From DAOTTI01 sp034437795 (GTDB lineage: Bacteria; Chloroflexota; UBA11872; UBA12225): DNA of 7,852 bases. The stretch is taken from the NCBI GenBank assembly GCA_034437795.1, contig DAOTTI010000206.1:1-7852 (forward strand). Reading direction: 5' to 3'. The notes under the pieces are model-generated. The model had not been told where the DNA came from, ran no database searches, and saw nothing but the letters and a program-made list of their open reading frames with translations. The position numbers and the translations under genes are program-made. Positions 1 to 5,189 of the stretch are shown piece by piece; position 1 is the first letter of the stretch; the number at the start of each line of letters is the position of its first letter.

Positions 1-943
1 CCTCGCGCTCGGGCCGGCCGGCGGGGACGTCTTCCCAGGTGACGTCGAGGCGCTCCATCCGGCCGCCGGCCGCTTCGACATGCTCGCGGATGCTGCGCGC
101 GTAGCGGCCGAGGCGGATGCCGCGCTCCCCTTCCACCACGACGACGGCGCGCTCGCCGTGGAACTCCTGGCGGCTCAGGCCGGCGCCGTCGGTGATGCTC
201 ACCTGGACCACCCCCTGCGCGCCATGCTCCCAGCGCAGGACGGCGCTGGCCAGGGTCTCAATGTTCGGCTCTACGCGGTGGTAAAAGTTCCCCGTCAGGG
301 CCATCACCTCCACCGGCCGGCCGGCGTACCAGCAGAGCCGGTCGAAGTCGTGCACCTTCTGGTTGATGAGCGTGCCGCCGCCCTCCTGCGACCAGGTGCC
401 GCGCCAGTCGCCGCTGTCGTAGTAGGCCTGCGTCCGGATCCCGCCGGAGAGCCAGGCGATGCGGAGCAGGGCGCCGGTCTCGGCGTCCGGGCCGATGAGC
501 TGCTTGGCGCGCTGCGCGCCGGGTGAGAAGCGACCCTGGTGGCAGATGGCCAGCAGGCGGCCGGCGCGCTGGGCCGTCTCAATCATGCGGTCGGCTTCGG
601 AGACGCTCATGGCAATGGGCTTCTCGCAGACGACGTGCGCCCCGGCGTCCAGCGCGGCGATGGTCATCGGGGCGTGCAGGTAGTGGGGTGTGGCGATGCA
701 GACGACGTCCAGCCGCTCGCGGTCCAGCATCTGGCGGTAGTCACGGTAGGCGGCGACGGGCGCGCCGGCCGAGGCGCCGGCCTCCTGCGCCCTGGCGCGG
801 GCGGCGGCCTCATCGATGTCGCACACGGCGGCGAGCTGCGCCAGCCCTTCCCTGGCCAGGTCCAGCACCGCGCGGACGTGTCCCCCTCCGGCCCCCTTGA
901 TGCCGATCACGGCGAAACGCGCCGGTTGATTGGTCGAGCGCAC
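1..943 (-). CDS. Gfo/Idh/MocA family oxidoreductase (C-terminus beyond left edge)
   Basis: Probable cytoplasmic NAD(P)-dependent dehydrogenase acting on a sugar, inositol or derivative; the exact substrate cannot be read. 314 residues are visible and the frame is still open at base 1. Seen: an N-terminal Rossmann segment (residues 10-22, glycine-rich but spaced G14-x2-G17-x-GGG-H rather than the textbook GxGxxG); acidic D42 in the VCDID strand end, which in this family usually favours NAD; ATPHYLHAP at 84-92; the hallmark EKP at 107-109; and the C-terminal-domain motif GGGTLINQKVHDFD at 188-201 with the family histidine H198. The GTG start at 943 is chosen because AAGGAGGGAG (951-960) lies 7 nt upstream and the Rossmann strand begins at residue 9. 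It follows the YkgJ-like gene on the same strand after 188 bp. Family assignment is firm. Confidence 0.93.
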   Translation of the reverse strand, partial: MRSTNQPARFAVIGIKGAGGGHVRAVLDLAREGLAQLAAVCDIDEAAARARAQEAGASAGAPVAAYRDYRQMLDRERLDVVCIATPHYLHAPMTIAALDAGAHVVCEKPIAMSVSEADRMIETAQRAGRLLAICHQGRFSPGAQRAKQLIGPDAETGALLRIAWLSGGIRTQAYYDSGDWRGTWSQEGGGTLINQKVHDFDRLCWYAGRPVEVMALTGNFYHRVEPNIETLASAVLRWEHGAQGVVQVSITDGAGLSRQEFHGERAVVVVEGERGIRLGRYARSIREHVEAAGGRMERLDVTWEDVPAGRPERE

Positions 944-950
944 GGGTGTT

Positions 951-960
951 CTCCCTCCTT
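951..960 (-). promoter_or_regulatory. Ribosome binding site of the Gfo/Idh/MocA gene
   Basis: On the minus strand the sequence reads AAGGAGGGAG, 7 nt before a GTG codon. It is the only strong Shine-Dalgarno match near the 5' end and fixes the GTG start at 943. Confidence 0.75.
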
Positions 961-1072
961 GCCTGCTTCGTCGCTGCTACCTTACGCAATGGGAACGCAC
1001 TGAGGCAACACGTCATCAGGCAACTCTCGGTGCGCCTCGGCGCGCCAGGTTTCGCCATTGCCGGCGGAGAGC

Positions 1073-1092
1073 TCCTTTCCAACGGGAGAGGG
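1073..1092. repeat. Short hairpin related to the 3' intergenic repeat
   Basis: CCTTTCC (1074-1080) pairs with GGAGAGG (1085-1091) across the loop AACG, with one G-T wobble and a further wobble pair outside. The right arm and following bases (GGGAGAGGGTGAGGG) resemble the GGGAGAGGGG arm and CCTTCACCCC flank of the repeat at 3641-3705, so it may be a decayed member of the same dispersed family. It lies about 40 bp past the stop of the YkgJ-like gene and could fold at that mRNA's 3' end, but no T-run follows on either strand. Confidence 0.4.
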
Positions 1093-1131
1093 TGAGGGCT
1101 CGGCTATTGCACGGGTGCGCGCCTGGCAAGG

Positions 1132-1980
1132 CTATTCGCGGCTGAGACGCGCCGGGGCAAAGACTGGCTCGCCGGCCAGCCACCGCTCGGCCGCGTCCGG
1201 AAGGTCGAGCGCGATGCGCAGCGCGGCGGTGAGCTCCAGCTCGTCCCCCTGGAGCCTCAGCTCGGCCAGGCCCGTCTCCAGGCCATCGCGCAGCCCATCA
1301 GTGACGCCGACATAGGCCGGATACTGGGGGATGGCGACGTCTGCGTCCGGGTGCTCGACATTGCGCCGGCAGGCGCGGGCGTCGATGGAGTGCCAGCCCT
1401 GGCAGGCCAGGGGGCGAACGGGATAGACCGAGCAGGCATGGTCGGCCAGCAGGGCGCAGGGCCGGCCGACCGCCAGGCGCTGCCGCGCGGTCAGGCCGCG
1501 GGTCCGCTCGTCCAGGGCCGCCACACGCGCGCGGACGGCCTCTAGCTCATCCGGGGGGAGCGTCTGGCGCAGGAAGTGCGCGATGCGCAGCGCCTCCGGC
1601 GCGCTGACCGGCACCTGGAGGTAGCAGCACCAGGCGCACCCCTTGCGGCAGGCGATGGGCAGACGGGGCGGCCGGCGCTGGCGCAGGTCGCGGGTGGCGG
1701 TGGCGGCCATCTGCTGCGCTTCAGTGACCAGGGCCAGCACGCCATCGACGGCGCGCGTCTCACCCAGCGCCGCCAGGGTGGCGTCGCGGGCGGCCGCGGC
1801 GAGAGGTGCGGCCACCTCGCCGGCACGGCGCATCGCCCGTGCCGAGGCGGCTGCGCTCAGCTCTTCCGGTTCAATGGTCCGCGGCGTGGCGAGCGTGGCG
1901 CTCGCCCGACGCAGGCGCGCCAGGCGCCTCCGTTGCGCCCGCCGGCGCCGGGCCCGCTTGAGCTGCACCCGTTTGCTCAT
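1132..1980 (-). CDS. YkgJ-like cysteine-cluster (putative Zn/Fe-binding) protein
   Basis: 282-residue protein of unknown physiological role. Residues 111-119 read CRKGCAWCC, the C-x3-C-x2-CC start of the YkgJ/UPF0153 putative metal-chelating domain. Further cysteines follow at 175, 183, 193 and 204, including the typical CSVYPVRPLAC stretch (183-193), so eight cysteines could form a metal or iron-sulfur site. Residues 3-25 are extremely basic (12 arginines and 2 lysines in 23 residues), and residues 40-100 are alanine-rich and probably helical. The ATG at 1980 is chosen because it begins this basic segment; the open frame continues to 2220 but would overlap SBP1's promoter and N-terminus. No Shine-Dalgarno lies before this ATG, so translation may be leaderless or the start slightly different. 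It is divergent from SBP1 across 80 bp. Domain call is good; function unknown. Confidence 0.85.
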   Translation of the reverse strand: MSKRVQLKRARRRRAQRRRLARLRRASATLATPRTIEPEELSAAASARAMRRAGEVAAPLAAAARDATLAALGETRAVDGVLALVTEAQQMAATATRDLRQRRPPRLPIACRKGCAWCCYLQVPVSAPEALRIAHFLRQTLPPDELEAVRARVAALDERTRGLTARQRLAVGRPCALLADHACSVYPVRPLACQGWHSIDARACRRNVEHPDADVAIPQYPAYVGVTDGLRDGLETGLAELRLQGDELELTAALRIALDLPDAAERWLAGEPVFAPARLSRE

Positions 1981-1995
1981 AGACGGTAGGCGACG

Positions 1996-2016
1996 GCACC
2001 AATTGACTTCTGGTGC
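1996..2016. promoter_or_regulatory. Candidate operator: 6-bp inverted repeat over the -35 box
   Basis: GCACCA (1996-2001) and TGGTGC (2011-2016) form a perfect inverted repeat with a 9-bp spacer that contains the TTGACT hexamer. Size and placement suit a dimeric repressor of the LacI or GntR kind, common for sugar-uptake genes. No regulator gene is in the window, so the role is inferred from position and symmetry only. Confidence 0.4.
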
Positions 2017-2031
2017 GAAGAGGAGTACGTT
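2003..2031 (+). promoter_or_regulatory. Candidate sigma70-type promoter of SBP1
   Basis: TTGACT (2003-2008) matches five of six bases of the -35 consensus. Seventeen bases later TACGTT (2026-2031) matches three of six -10 bases, including the first T, second A and final T. Transcription would begin near 2037-2040, leaving a leader of about 20 nt before the ATG at 2061. The -35 box and spacing are good and the -10 box is weak. Confidence 0.45.
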
Positions 2032-2048
2032 GGGATCAGTCACATTAT

Positions 2049-2053
2049 GGAGG
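2049..2053 (+). promoter_or_regulatory. Ribosome binding site of SBP1
   Basis: GGAGG is followed by a 7-nt spacer and ATG at 2061. This decides the start in favour of 2061 over the in-frame GTG at 2013, which lies inside the predicted promoter. Confidence 0.8.
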
Positions 2054-2060
2054 CAAAGCG

Positions 2061-3401
2061 ATGGGCACGCAGGCTCTTGCCATAGCCGGTCACGCCGCGG
2101 CGGGCAACGTCCGGCCCGGAGGACGCTCGCGCCGCGAGGCGCTGGCGGGCGGCGGCATCCTGGGGGCGAGCGTCTACGCCGCGGCCTGCAGCCCGGCCGG
2201 CACCTCGCCGGAAGCGGCACGGCCGGCGGGGCAGCCGGTGAAGATCACCTTCTTCTCGCCGGCGGGGGATCCCAAGGGCGACGAGATCATGCGCGACCAG
2301 ACCAACCGCTTCAACGCCGCGCGCAAGGACATCCAGATCGACTACATCTACACCGCCACCGACAACAACTACGCCAACTACACTACGGCCATGGTCTCCG
2401 GCGCCTCGCCGGACGTGATCATGACCTATTCCTACACGCCGGTGCCGCAGTGGCAGGCCAAGGGGCTGATCCGTGATCTGGAGCAATACCGCGCCGAGAT
2501 GAAGATCCGACAGGAGGACTACTTCGCCAACGTCTGGCAGATGATCTCCTTCGGCGGCAAGCTCTATGGCTTCCTCCAGGAGTTCGATTCGTACCTGCTG
2601 GGCATCAATCACGCGGCCGCGAGCCGCGCGGGGCTGGACCCGACCAAGCCGCCCCGCACGATCGAGGAGCTGGACGACTGGAACACGCGCCTGACCAGAA
2701 AGGATGGGGGCACGCTGACCCAGATTGGGATTGTGCCCTGGCTCCATCGCAGCTACGACCTCTGGGCAGGGCTCCACGGCGGCGGCTACTGGGACTCCGG
2801 CGCCGGCAAGTTCACCATCAACCGCAGGGAAAACGTGGCCGCGCTGGCCTGGATGGCCAAGACCGCCAAGCTCTACGGTGGCTTCGACGCCGTGGACGCC
2901 TTCCACAAGGCGGAGAGCGTCACGTCGCGCCCCCCCTTCTACAGCGGCCGCGTGGCGCTGACCAGCGTCGGCGAGTGGGTACCCAACAACTGGTTCCAGG
3001 TGGAGCAGCCGGACTTCAAGTACACCATCGCCTTCTGGCCGGTCGCCACCGGCGTCACCTACGGGACCGGCGAGACGGCCGGGGGCAACGTCTTCGTTCT
3101 GCCCAGGGAGGCGCCTCACCCCAAGGAGGCGGTGGTGGTCATGAAGTGGTTTGCCGGGCCGGAGATGGTGTGGGACTGGTGCGTGCGGGAGAACAACCTG
3201 CCGCCGGTGAAGTCGGTCGCCTTCGATCCCAAGTTCCGCGAGGCGGTGCCGCTGATGGGCAAGTGGCTGGAGATGCTCAAGATCGACAAGATGAAGCCAG
3301 TGGTCGCCTCGCCGCTAGTGGCCTACTTCAACAGCAAGCGCTCCGAATGGGGCCTGAGGGCCATTCGGGGCGAGGTGGCGCCCCAGCAGGCGCTAGACTA
3401 G
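2061..3401 (+). CDS. Extracellular solute-binding protein family 1, Tat-type lipoprotein (SBP1)
   Basis: Probable binding component of a carbohydrate ABC importer (UgpB/MalE-like), exported and lipid-anchored. 446 residues to the TAG at 3399. The N-terminus has a long n-region, the twin-arginine element SRREAL (residues 23-28), a hydrophobic stretch (33-42) and a lipobox-like AAAC with acceptor C43. The mature part begins a typical beta strand at KITFFSP (61-67), has the ligand-search segment SGASPDVIM (113-121), and the hinge-region TAGGNVFVLP (339-348) typical of the family. Similarity to SBP2 is visible, for example TIEELDDWNTRLTRKDGG against TIDELEDMHRRMTKREGG. The start rests on the GGAGG site. 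The frame appears cut short: after the stop, 19 further in-frame codons encode a plausible C-terminal helix. No permease gene is adjacent, and the ligand is unknown. Confidence 0.92.
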   Translation: MGTQALAIAGHAAAGNVRPGGRSRREALAGGGILGASVYAAACSPAGTSPEAARPAGQPVKITFFSPAGDPKGDEIMRDQTNRFNAARKDIQIDYIYTATDNNYANYTTAMVSGASPDVIMTYSYTPVPQWQAKGLIRDLEQYRAEMKIRQEDYFANVWQMISFGGKLYGFLQEFDSYLLGINHAAASRAGLDPTKPPRTIEELDDWNTRLTRKDGGTLTQIGIVPWLHRSYDLWAGLHGGGYWDSGAGKFTINRRENVAALAWMAKTAKLYGGFDAVDAFHKAESVTSRPPFYSGRVALTSVGEWVPNNWFQVEQPDFKYTIAFWPVATGVTYGTGETAGGNVFVLPREAPHPKEAVVVMKWFAGPEMVWDWCVRENNLPPVKSVAFDPKFREAVPLMGKWLEMLKIDKMKPVVASPLVAYFNSKRSEWGLRAIRGEVAPQQALD

Positions 3402-3402
3402 C
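3392..3402. repeat. Perfect palindrome enclosing the SBP1 stop codon
   Basis: GCTAG (3392-3396) and CTAGC (3398-3402) are exact inverted copies around a single A, and the amber codon (3399-3401) lies in the right arm. The left arm includes CTA, a rare leucine codon for such GC-rich DNA. Confidence 0.6.
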
Positions 3403-3461
3403 TGCAGCGGGAGATGGATGTCCAGGTTAGGCAGTTCGAGCAGACGAAGCAGTTGCCGTAG
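3402..3461 (+). other. In-frame coding-like tail after the SBP1 amber codon
   Basis: Directly after the TAG the same frame encodes LQREMDVQVRQFEQTKQLP and then a second TAG at 3459-3461. Read with the upstream ALD it would give ALD(x)LQREMDVQV, which is how many family 1 binding proteins end. SBP2 has an equivalent tail after a shared AIRGE motif (AIRGE...ATREVQRILDERL). A single G-to-T change would turn a GAG (Glu) codon into this TAG. It is a nonsense mutation, a readthrough codon or a sequencing/assembly error; the sequence alone does not say which. Confidence 0.65.
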
Positions 3462-3464
3462 CCT

Positions 3465-3492
3465 TGGGTAATGCGTAAAGCGTAAGGCGTAA
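3465..3492 (+). repeat. Four tandem heptamers
   Basis: TGGGTAA, TGCGTAA, AGCGTAA and GGCGTAA follow each other without a gap, a period-7 repeat of consensus NGSGTAA beginning 3 bp after the second TAG of SBP1. Such GCGTAA runs can arise by slippage. No function can be assigned. Confidence 0.6.
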
Positions 3493-3640
3493 TCGCTCAC
3501 TGGCCCGCGCCTGGAGGGGAGACGTGCCCAGACGTGGCGGCGGACGCGCGGGCGCCACTGGCCAGCGCTGGCAGGGAGTGGAGCGGTGGTGAGTGGCCTG
3601 GCTGAATACCCAGGGTGAGCGCGGATCCTTCACGAGTGCA

Positions 3641-3700
3641 GCCTTCACCCCGGCCGTCTCCCAGAGGGAGGCCTTCACCCCGGCCCTCTCCCTCTGGGAG
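3641..3700. repeat. Two adjacent 30-bp direct repeats with an inverted core
   Basis: Units 3641-3670 and 3671-3700 share their first 15 bases (GCCTTCACCCCGGCC) and the surrounding TCTCCC and GGGAG framework. They differ mainly in the core: unit 1 has CCCAGAGGG, unit 2 its reverse complement CCCTCTGGG. The second unit continues into a perfect hairpin at 3684-3704. The motif resembles dispersed intergenic palindromic repeats known from GC-rich genomes. Confidence 0.6.
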
Positions 3701-3704
3701 AGGG
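3684..3704. terminator. Strong GC hairpin between convergent genes (terminator-like)
   Basis: CCCTCTCCC (3684-3692) and GGGAGAGGG (3696-3704) form a perfect 9-bp stem with a TCT loop. It lies about 30 bp after the SBP2 stop and 220 bp after the second SBP1 stop, so it could serve both transcripts. No T-tract follows on either strand, so it is not a standard intrinsic terminator; it may stabilise 3' ends or simply be a repeat. Confidence 0.4.
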
Positions 3705-3733
3705 GATGGATCGCCGGTGAGGAAGGATCCGGG

Positions 3734-5116
3734 TTAGCTGCCCTTCAGGCGCTCGTCGAGGATGCGCTGCACCTCGCGTGTGGCATCCGCCAGCAGCACC
3801 TTCGGGGTCTGTTCGCCCCTGATCGCCTGTAGCACCGCTCGGTCCAGCGCGTCGCCGTACTCGCCGCTGGCTGGCATGACCGGGCGCTGGTGGCGCGCCT
3901 CCTTCAGGATCTCATAGAAGATGGCCCGCTTGGCGTCCTTCTGCACCACCTCCCAGAAGGGGGACTTCTTATACGCCGGATACCAGCCCACTTCGCGGCC
4001 GAGCCAGGTGGTGGCCTCCGCGCTCTGGGAGAGCCAGCGCATCAGCTCCCAGGCATGGTCCGGCTTCCGGGAGCCGCCGGTCAAGCCGAGCGACCATCCG
4101 CCGACCCAGGCGGCGCGGGGCTTGGCCGGCGCCGGCCCGGCTGGCAGGTGGCCGAAGCCGAAGCGGCCGTTGGGGGCGTAGCGGTCGATGTCCTCGACGT
4201 AGCCCCCGTGCACGGGGCGCATGCCGATCTGGCCGATGAAGATGGGCGTGTTCTCGCGGGACTGGAAGGAGCGGCGGAAGGTCTCCACCTCGTCGTAGCC
4301 GCCGTTGCGCTTGGTCCACTCCACCATCCATTCCAGCGCCTTGATCACCAGGGGGTGGTCTGCGGTGACCTTCTGCGCCTTCTCGTCGTAGAACTCGCCG
4401 CCGAACACCCAGCCCCAGGTGTACATCGAGTTCGGCCGGCCGTAAGTGTCCCACGGCGGATGGATGCCGAGGCGCGTGAACTGGCCCCCCTCGCGCTTGG
4501 TCATGCGCCGGTGCATGTCCTCCAGTTCGTCGATGGTCTGGGGCCCGCGGTCCGGGTTCAGTCCCGCCTCCTCGAAGACCTGCTTGTTCCAGAGCATGGC
4601 GAAGTTGGCGTCGCTGTTGAAGGGCAAGGCCCACGTCTTGCCCTGCCAGACGTGCTGGCGCCAGGAGGGCGTCCAGTAGTCGGCGTCGTTGATCTTGGCC
4701 TTGCTGAGCTGGGGATCGATTGGCTGCACCAGGCCGCGGGTGGCCCAGGATGGGACCACCTGGCCGCCCACGATCATGGCATCGGGCGGCTCCCCGGCCG
4801 CAATCGCCGCCACCAGCTTGTCTTCGGGGACGAAGTCGCCGGTGGCGTGGAACCAGTCCAGGTTCCAGCCCGGATGGCTGGCGACGAACGCCTCCTGCAG
4901 CTTGGGCAGGCGCTCGTTCCACGGCACCACGGTCGGGTTCCACGTGATGCGGAGCGAGACTGTGGCCGCCGGCAGCCCGCCGGCGCCGCCCCGCGGCTGA
5001 CGCGGCGCCGGGCCGGCGCAGGCGGCAAGGAAGCCGGCGACAAGGGGCGCCGTGCCGGCGACATGCCGTCGCGTGACCGTGGCGGTGGCCCTGGCGGTGA
5101 CGGTGCGAGGTGCCAT
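3734..5116 (-). CDS. Extracellular solute-binding protein family 1, Tat-type lipoprotein (SBP2)
   Basis: Probable lipid-anchored binding protein for a sugar-type ligand, 460 residues, normal for the family. The signal has TRRHVAG (residues 15-21), a hydrophobic stretch and a lipobox LAAC with acceptor C33. The mature domain starts at TVSLRITWNP (52-61). AAGEPPDAMIVGGQ (106-119), LPFNSDANFAMLWNKQVFEEAGL (164-186, typical of the domain 1 to 2 crossover) and AWVGGWSLGLTGGSRKPDHAWELMRWLS (336-363) are recognisable family landmarks. The ATG start is supported by AAAGGAG 6 nt upstream. It lies 56 bp after SBP3 on the same strand, so the two are probably co-transcribed. It is more like SBP1 than SBP3 in its middle part. 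Two binding proteins in one operon without permeases is unusual; the ligand is unknown. Confidence 0.93.
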   Translation of the reverse strand: MAPRTVTARATATVTRRHVAGTAPLVAGFLAACAGPAPRQPRGGAGGLPAATVSLRITWNPTVVPWNERLPKLQEAFVASHPGWNLDWFHATGDFVPEDKLVAAIAAGEPPDAMIVGGQVVPSWATRGLVQPIDPQLSKAKINDADYWTPSWRQHVWQGKTWALPFNSDANFAMLWNKQVFEEAGLNPDRGPQTIDELEDMHRRMTKREGGQFTRLGIHPPWDTYGRPNSMYTWGWVFGGEFYDEKAQKVTADHPLVIKALEWMVEWTKRNGGYDEVETFRRSFQSRENTPIFIGQIGMRPVHGGYVEDIDRYAPNGRFGFGHLPAGPAPAKPRAAWVGGWSLGLTGGSRKPDHAWELMRWLSQSAEATTWLGREVGWYPAYKKSPFWEVVQKDAKRAIFYEILKEARHQRPVMPASGEYGDALDRAVLQAIRGEQTPKVLLADATREVQRILDERLKGS

Positions 5117-5122
5117 GTGCGG

Positions 5123-5129
5123 CTCCTTT
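5123..5129 (-). promoter_or_regulatory. Ribosome binding site of SBP2
   Basis: The minus strand reads AAAGGAG, 6 nt before the ATG. It is part of GCGTGAAAGG (5125-5134), a 10-mer that recurs at 6566-6575 in the SBP3 leader. Confidence 0.75.
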
Positions 5130-5139
5130 CACGCCAAAC

Positions 5140-5189
5140 TTGCTAGGTCAACGGTGATCGCCCCTGGCTGGCTCAAGGGTGATCGCCCC
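5140..5189 (-). repeat. Two 25-bp tandem copies spanning the SBP3 stop codon
   Basis: Units 5165-5189 and 5140-5164 match at 21 of 25 positions. Each begins on the minus strand with GGGGCGATCACC, then C or G, then TTGA. The first unit encodes the last residues of SBP3 and its TGA; the second repeats this just past the stop, in the SBP3-SBP2 spacer. It looks like a small tandem duplication of the gene's 3' end, though a paired protein-binding site is also possible. Confidence 0.65.

Larger units (their letters stand above)
944..1131. other. 188-bp gap between two minus-strand genes
   Basis: No convincing gene is seen. It holds the Gfo ribosome site, a hairpin-forming sequence at 1073-1092, and a weak promoter-like pair on the minus strand: TTGCCT (1003-1008) and TAAGGT (979-984) with 18-bp spacing. 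The hexamers match consensus poorly, so this is only a candidate for independent transcription of the oxidoreductase gene. The heptamer GTTGCCT occurs twice close together on the minus strand just upstream. Confidence 0.4.
3622..3731. repeat. 110-bp intergenic unit with 10-bp inverted ends
   Basis: CGGATCCTTC (3622-3631) and GAAGGATCCG (3722-3731) are perfect inverted copies separated by 90 bp. The interior holds the two 30-bp repeats and the 9-bp-stem hairpin. The right end stops 2 bp before the SBP2 stop codon. It has no coding capacity and resembles a small non-autonomous palindromic element, but no target-site duplication was recognised, so a mobile origin is only a possibility. Confidence 0.45.
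3462..3733. other. 272-bp convergent intergenic region rich in short repeats
   Basis: No credible gene is seen between the SBP1 tail and the SBP2 stop codon. It contains four heptamer copies just after the tail, a perfect 12-bp palindrome GCCAGCGCTGGC (3561-3572), and a 110-bp unit (3622-3731) with matching ends, two 30-bp repeats and a hairpin. Both flanking genes read towards it, so the hairpins may form at the 3' ends of both mRNAs. Confidence 0.6.

Noticed and set aside
80..1003. Several plus-strand frames over the oxidoreductase gene
   Set aside because: They are shadows of the Gfo/Idh/MocA gene, which is confirmed by EKP and GGG...H..D motifs on the minus strand.
2013..2060. GTG start at 2013 for SBP1, adding 16 residues
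   Set aside because: The GGAGG site 7 nt before ATG 2061 is far better, and the extension would lie within the -35/-10 region.
2044..2072. CATAAT on the minus strand as a -10 box for the YkgJ-like gene
   Set aside because: The hexamer is good, but the sequence at -35 spacing (CTGCGT) is a poor match, so the pair is not supported.
1981..2220. N-terminal extension of the YkgJ-like gene to 2220
   Set aside because: It would run through SBP1's promoter, ribosome site and signal peptide, and its translation is disordered Arg/Pro/Cys-rich with no family support.
2040..3119. Minus-strand open frame of 359 codons opposite SBP1
   Set aside because: It is antisense to SBP1, has low-complexity Arg/Gly/Val composition, no recognisable family, and no supported start.
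3641..3700. Possible CRISPR-like array from the 30-bp units
   Set aside because: Only two copies, directly adjacent with no spacer, and no cas genes.
3684..3704. Classical intrinsic terminator
   Set aside because: The stem is strong but no U-tract follows in either direction, so it is listed only as terminator-like.
3890..5146. Plus-strand open frame of 418 codons opposite SBP2
   Set aside because: It is fully antisense to a clear SBP with signal peptide and family motifs, has no recognisable domain, and is expected in GC-rich DNA where the complement of third-position G/C seldom gives stops.
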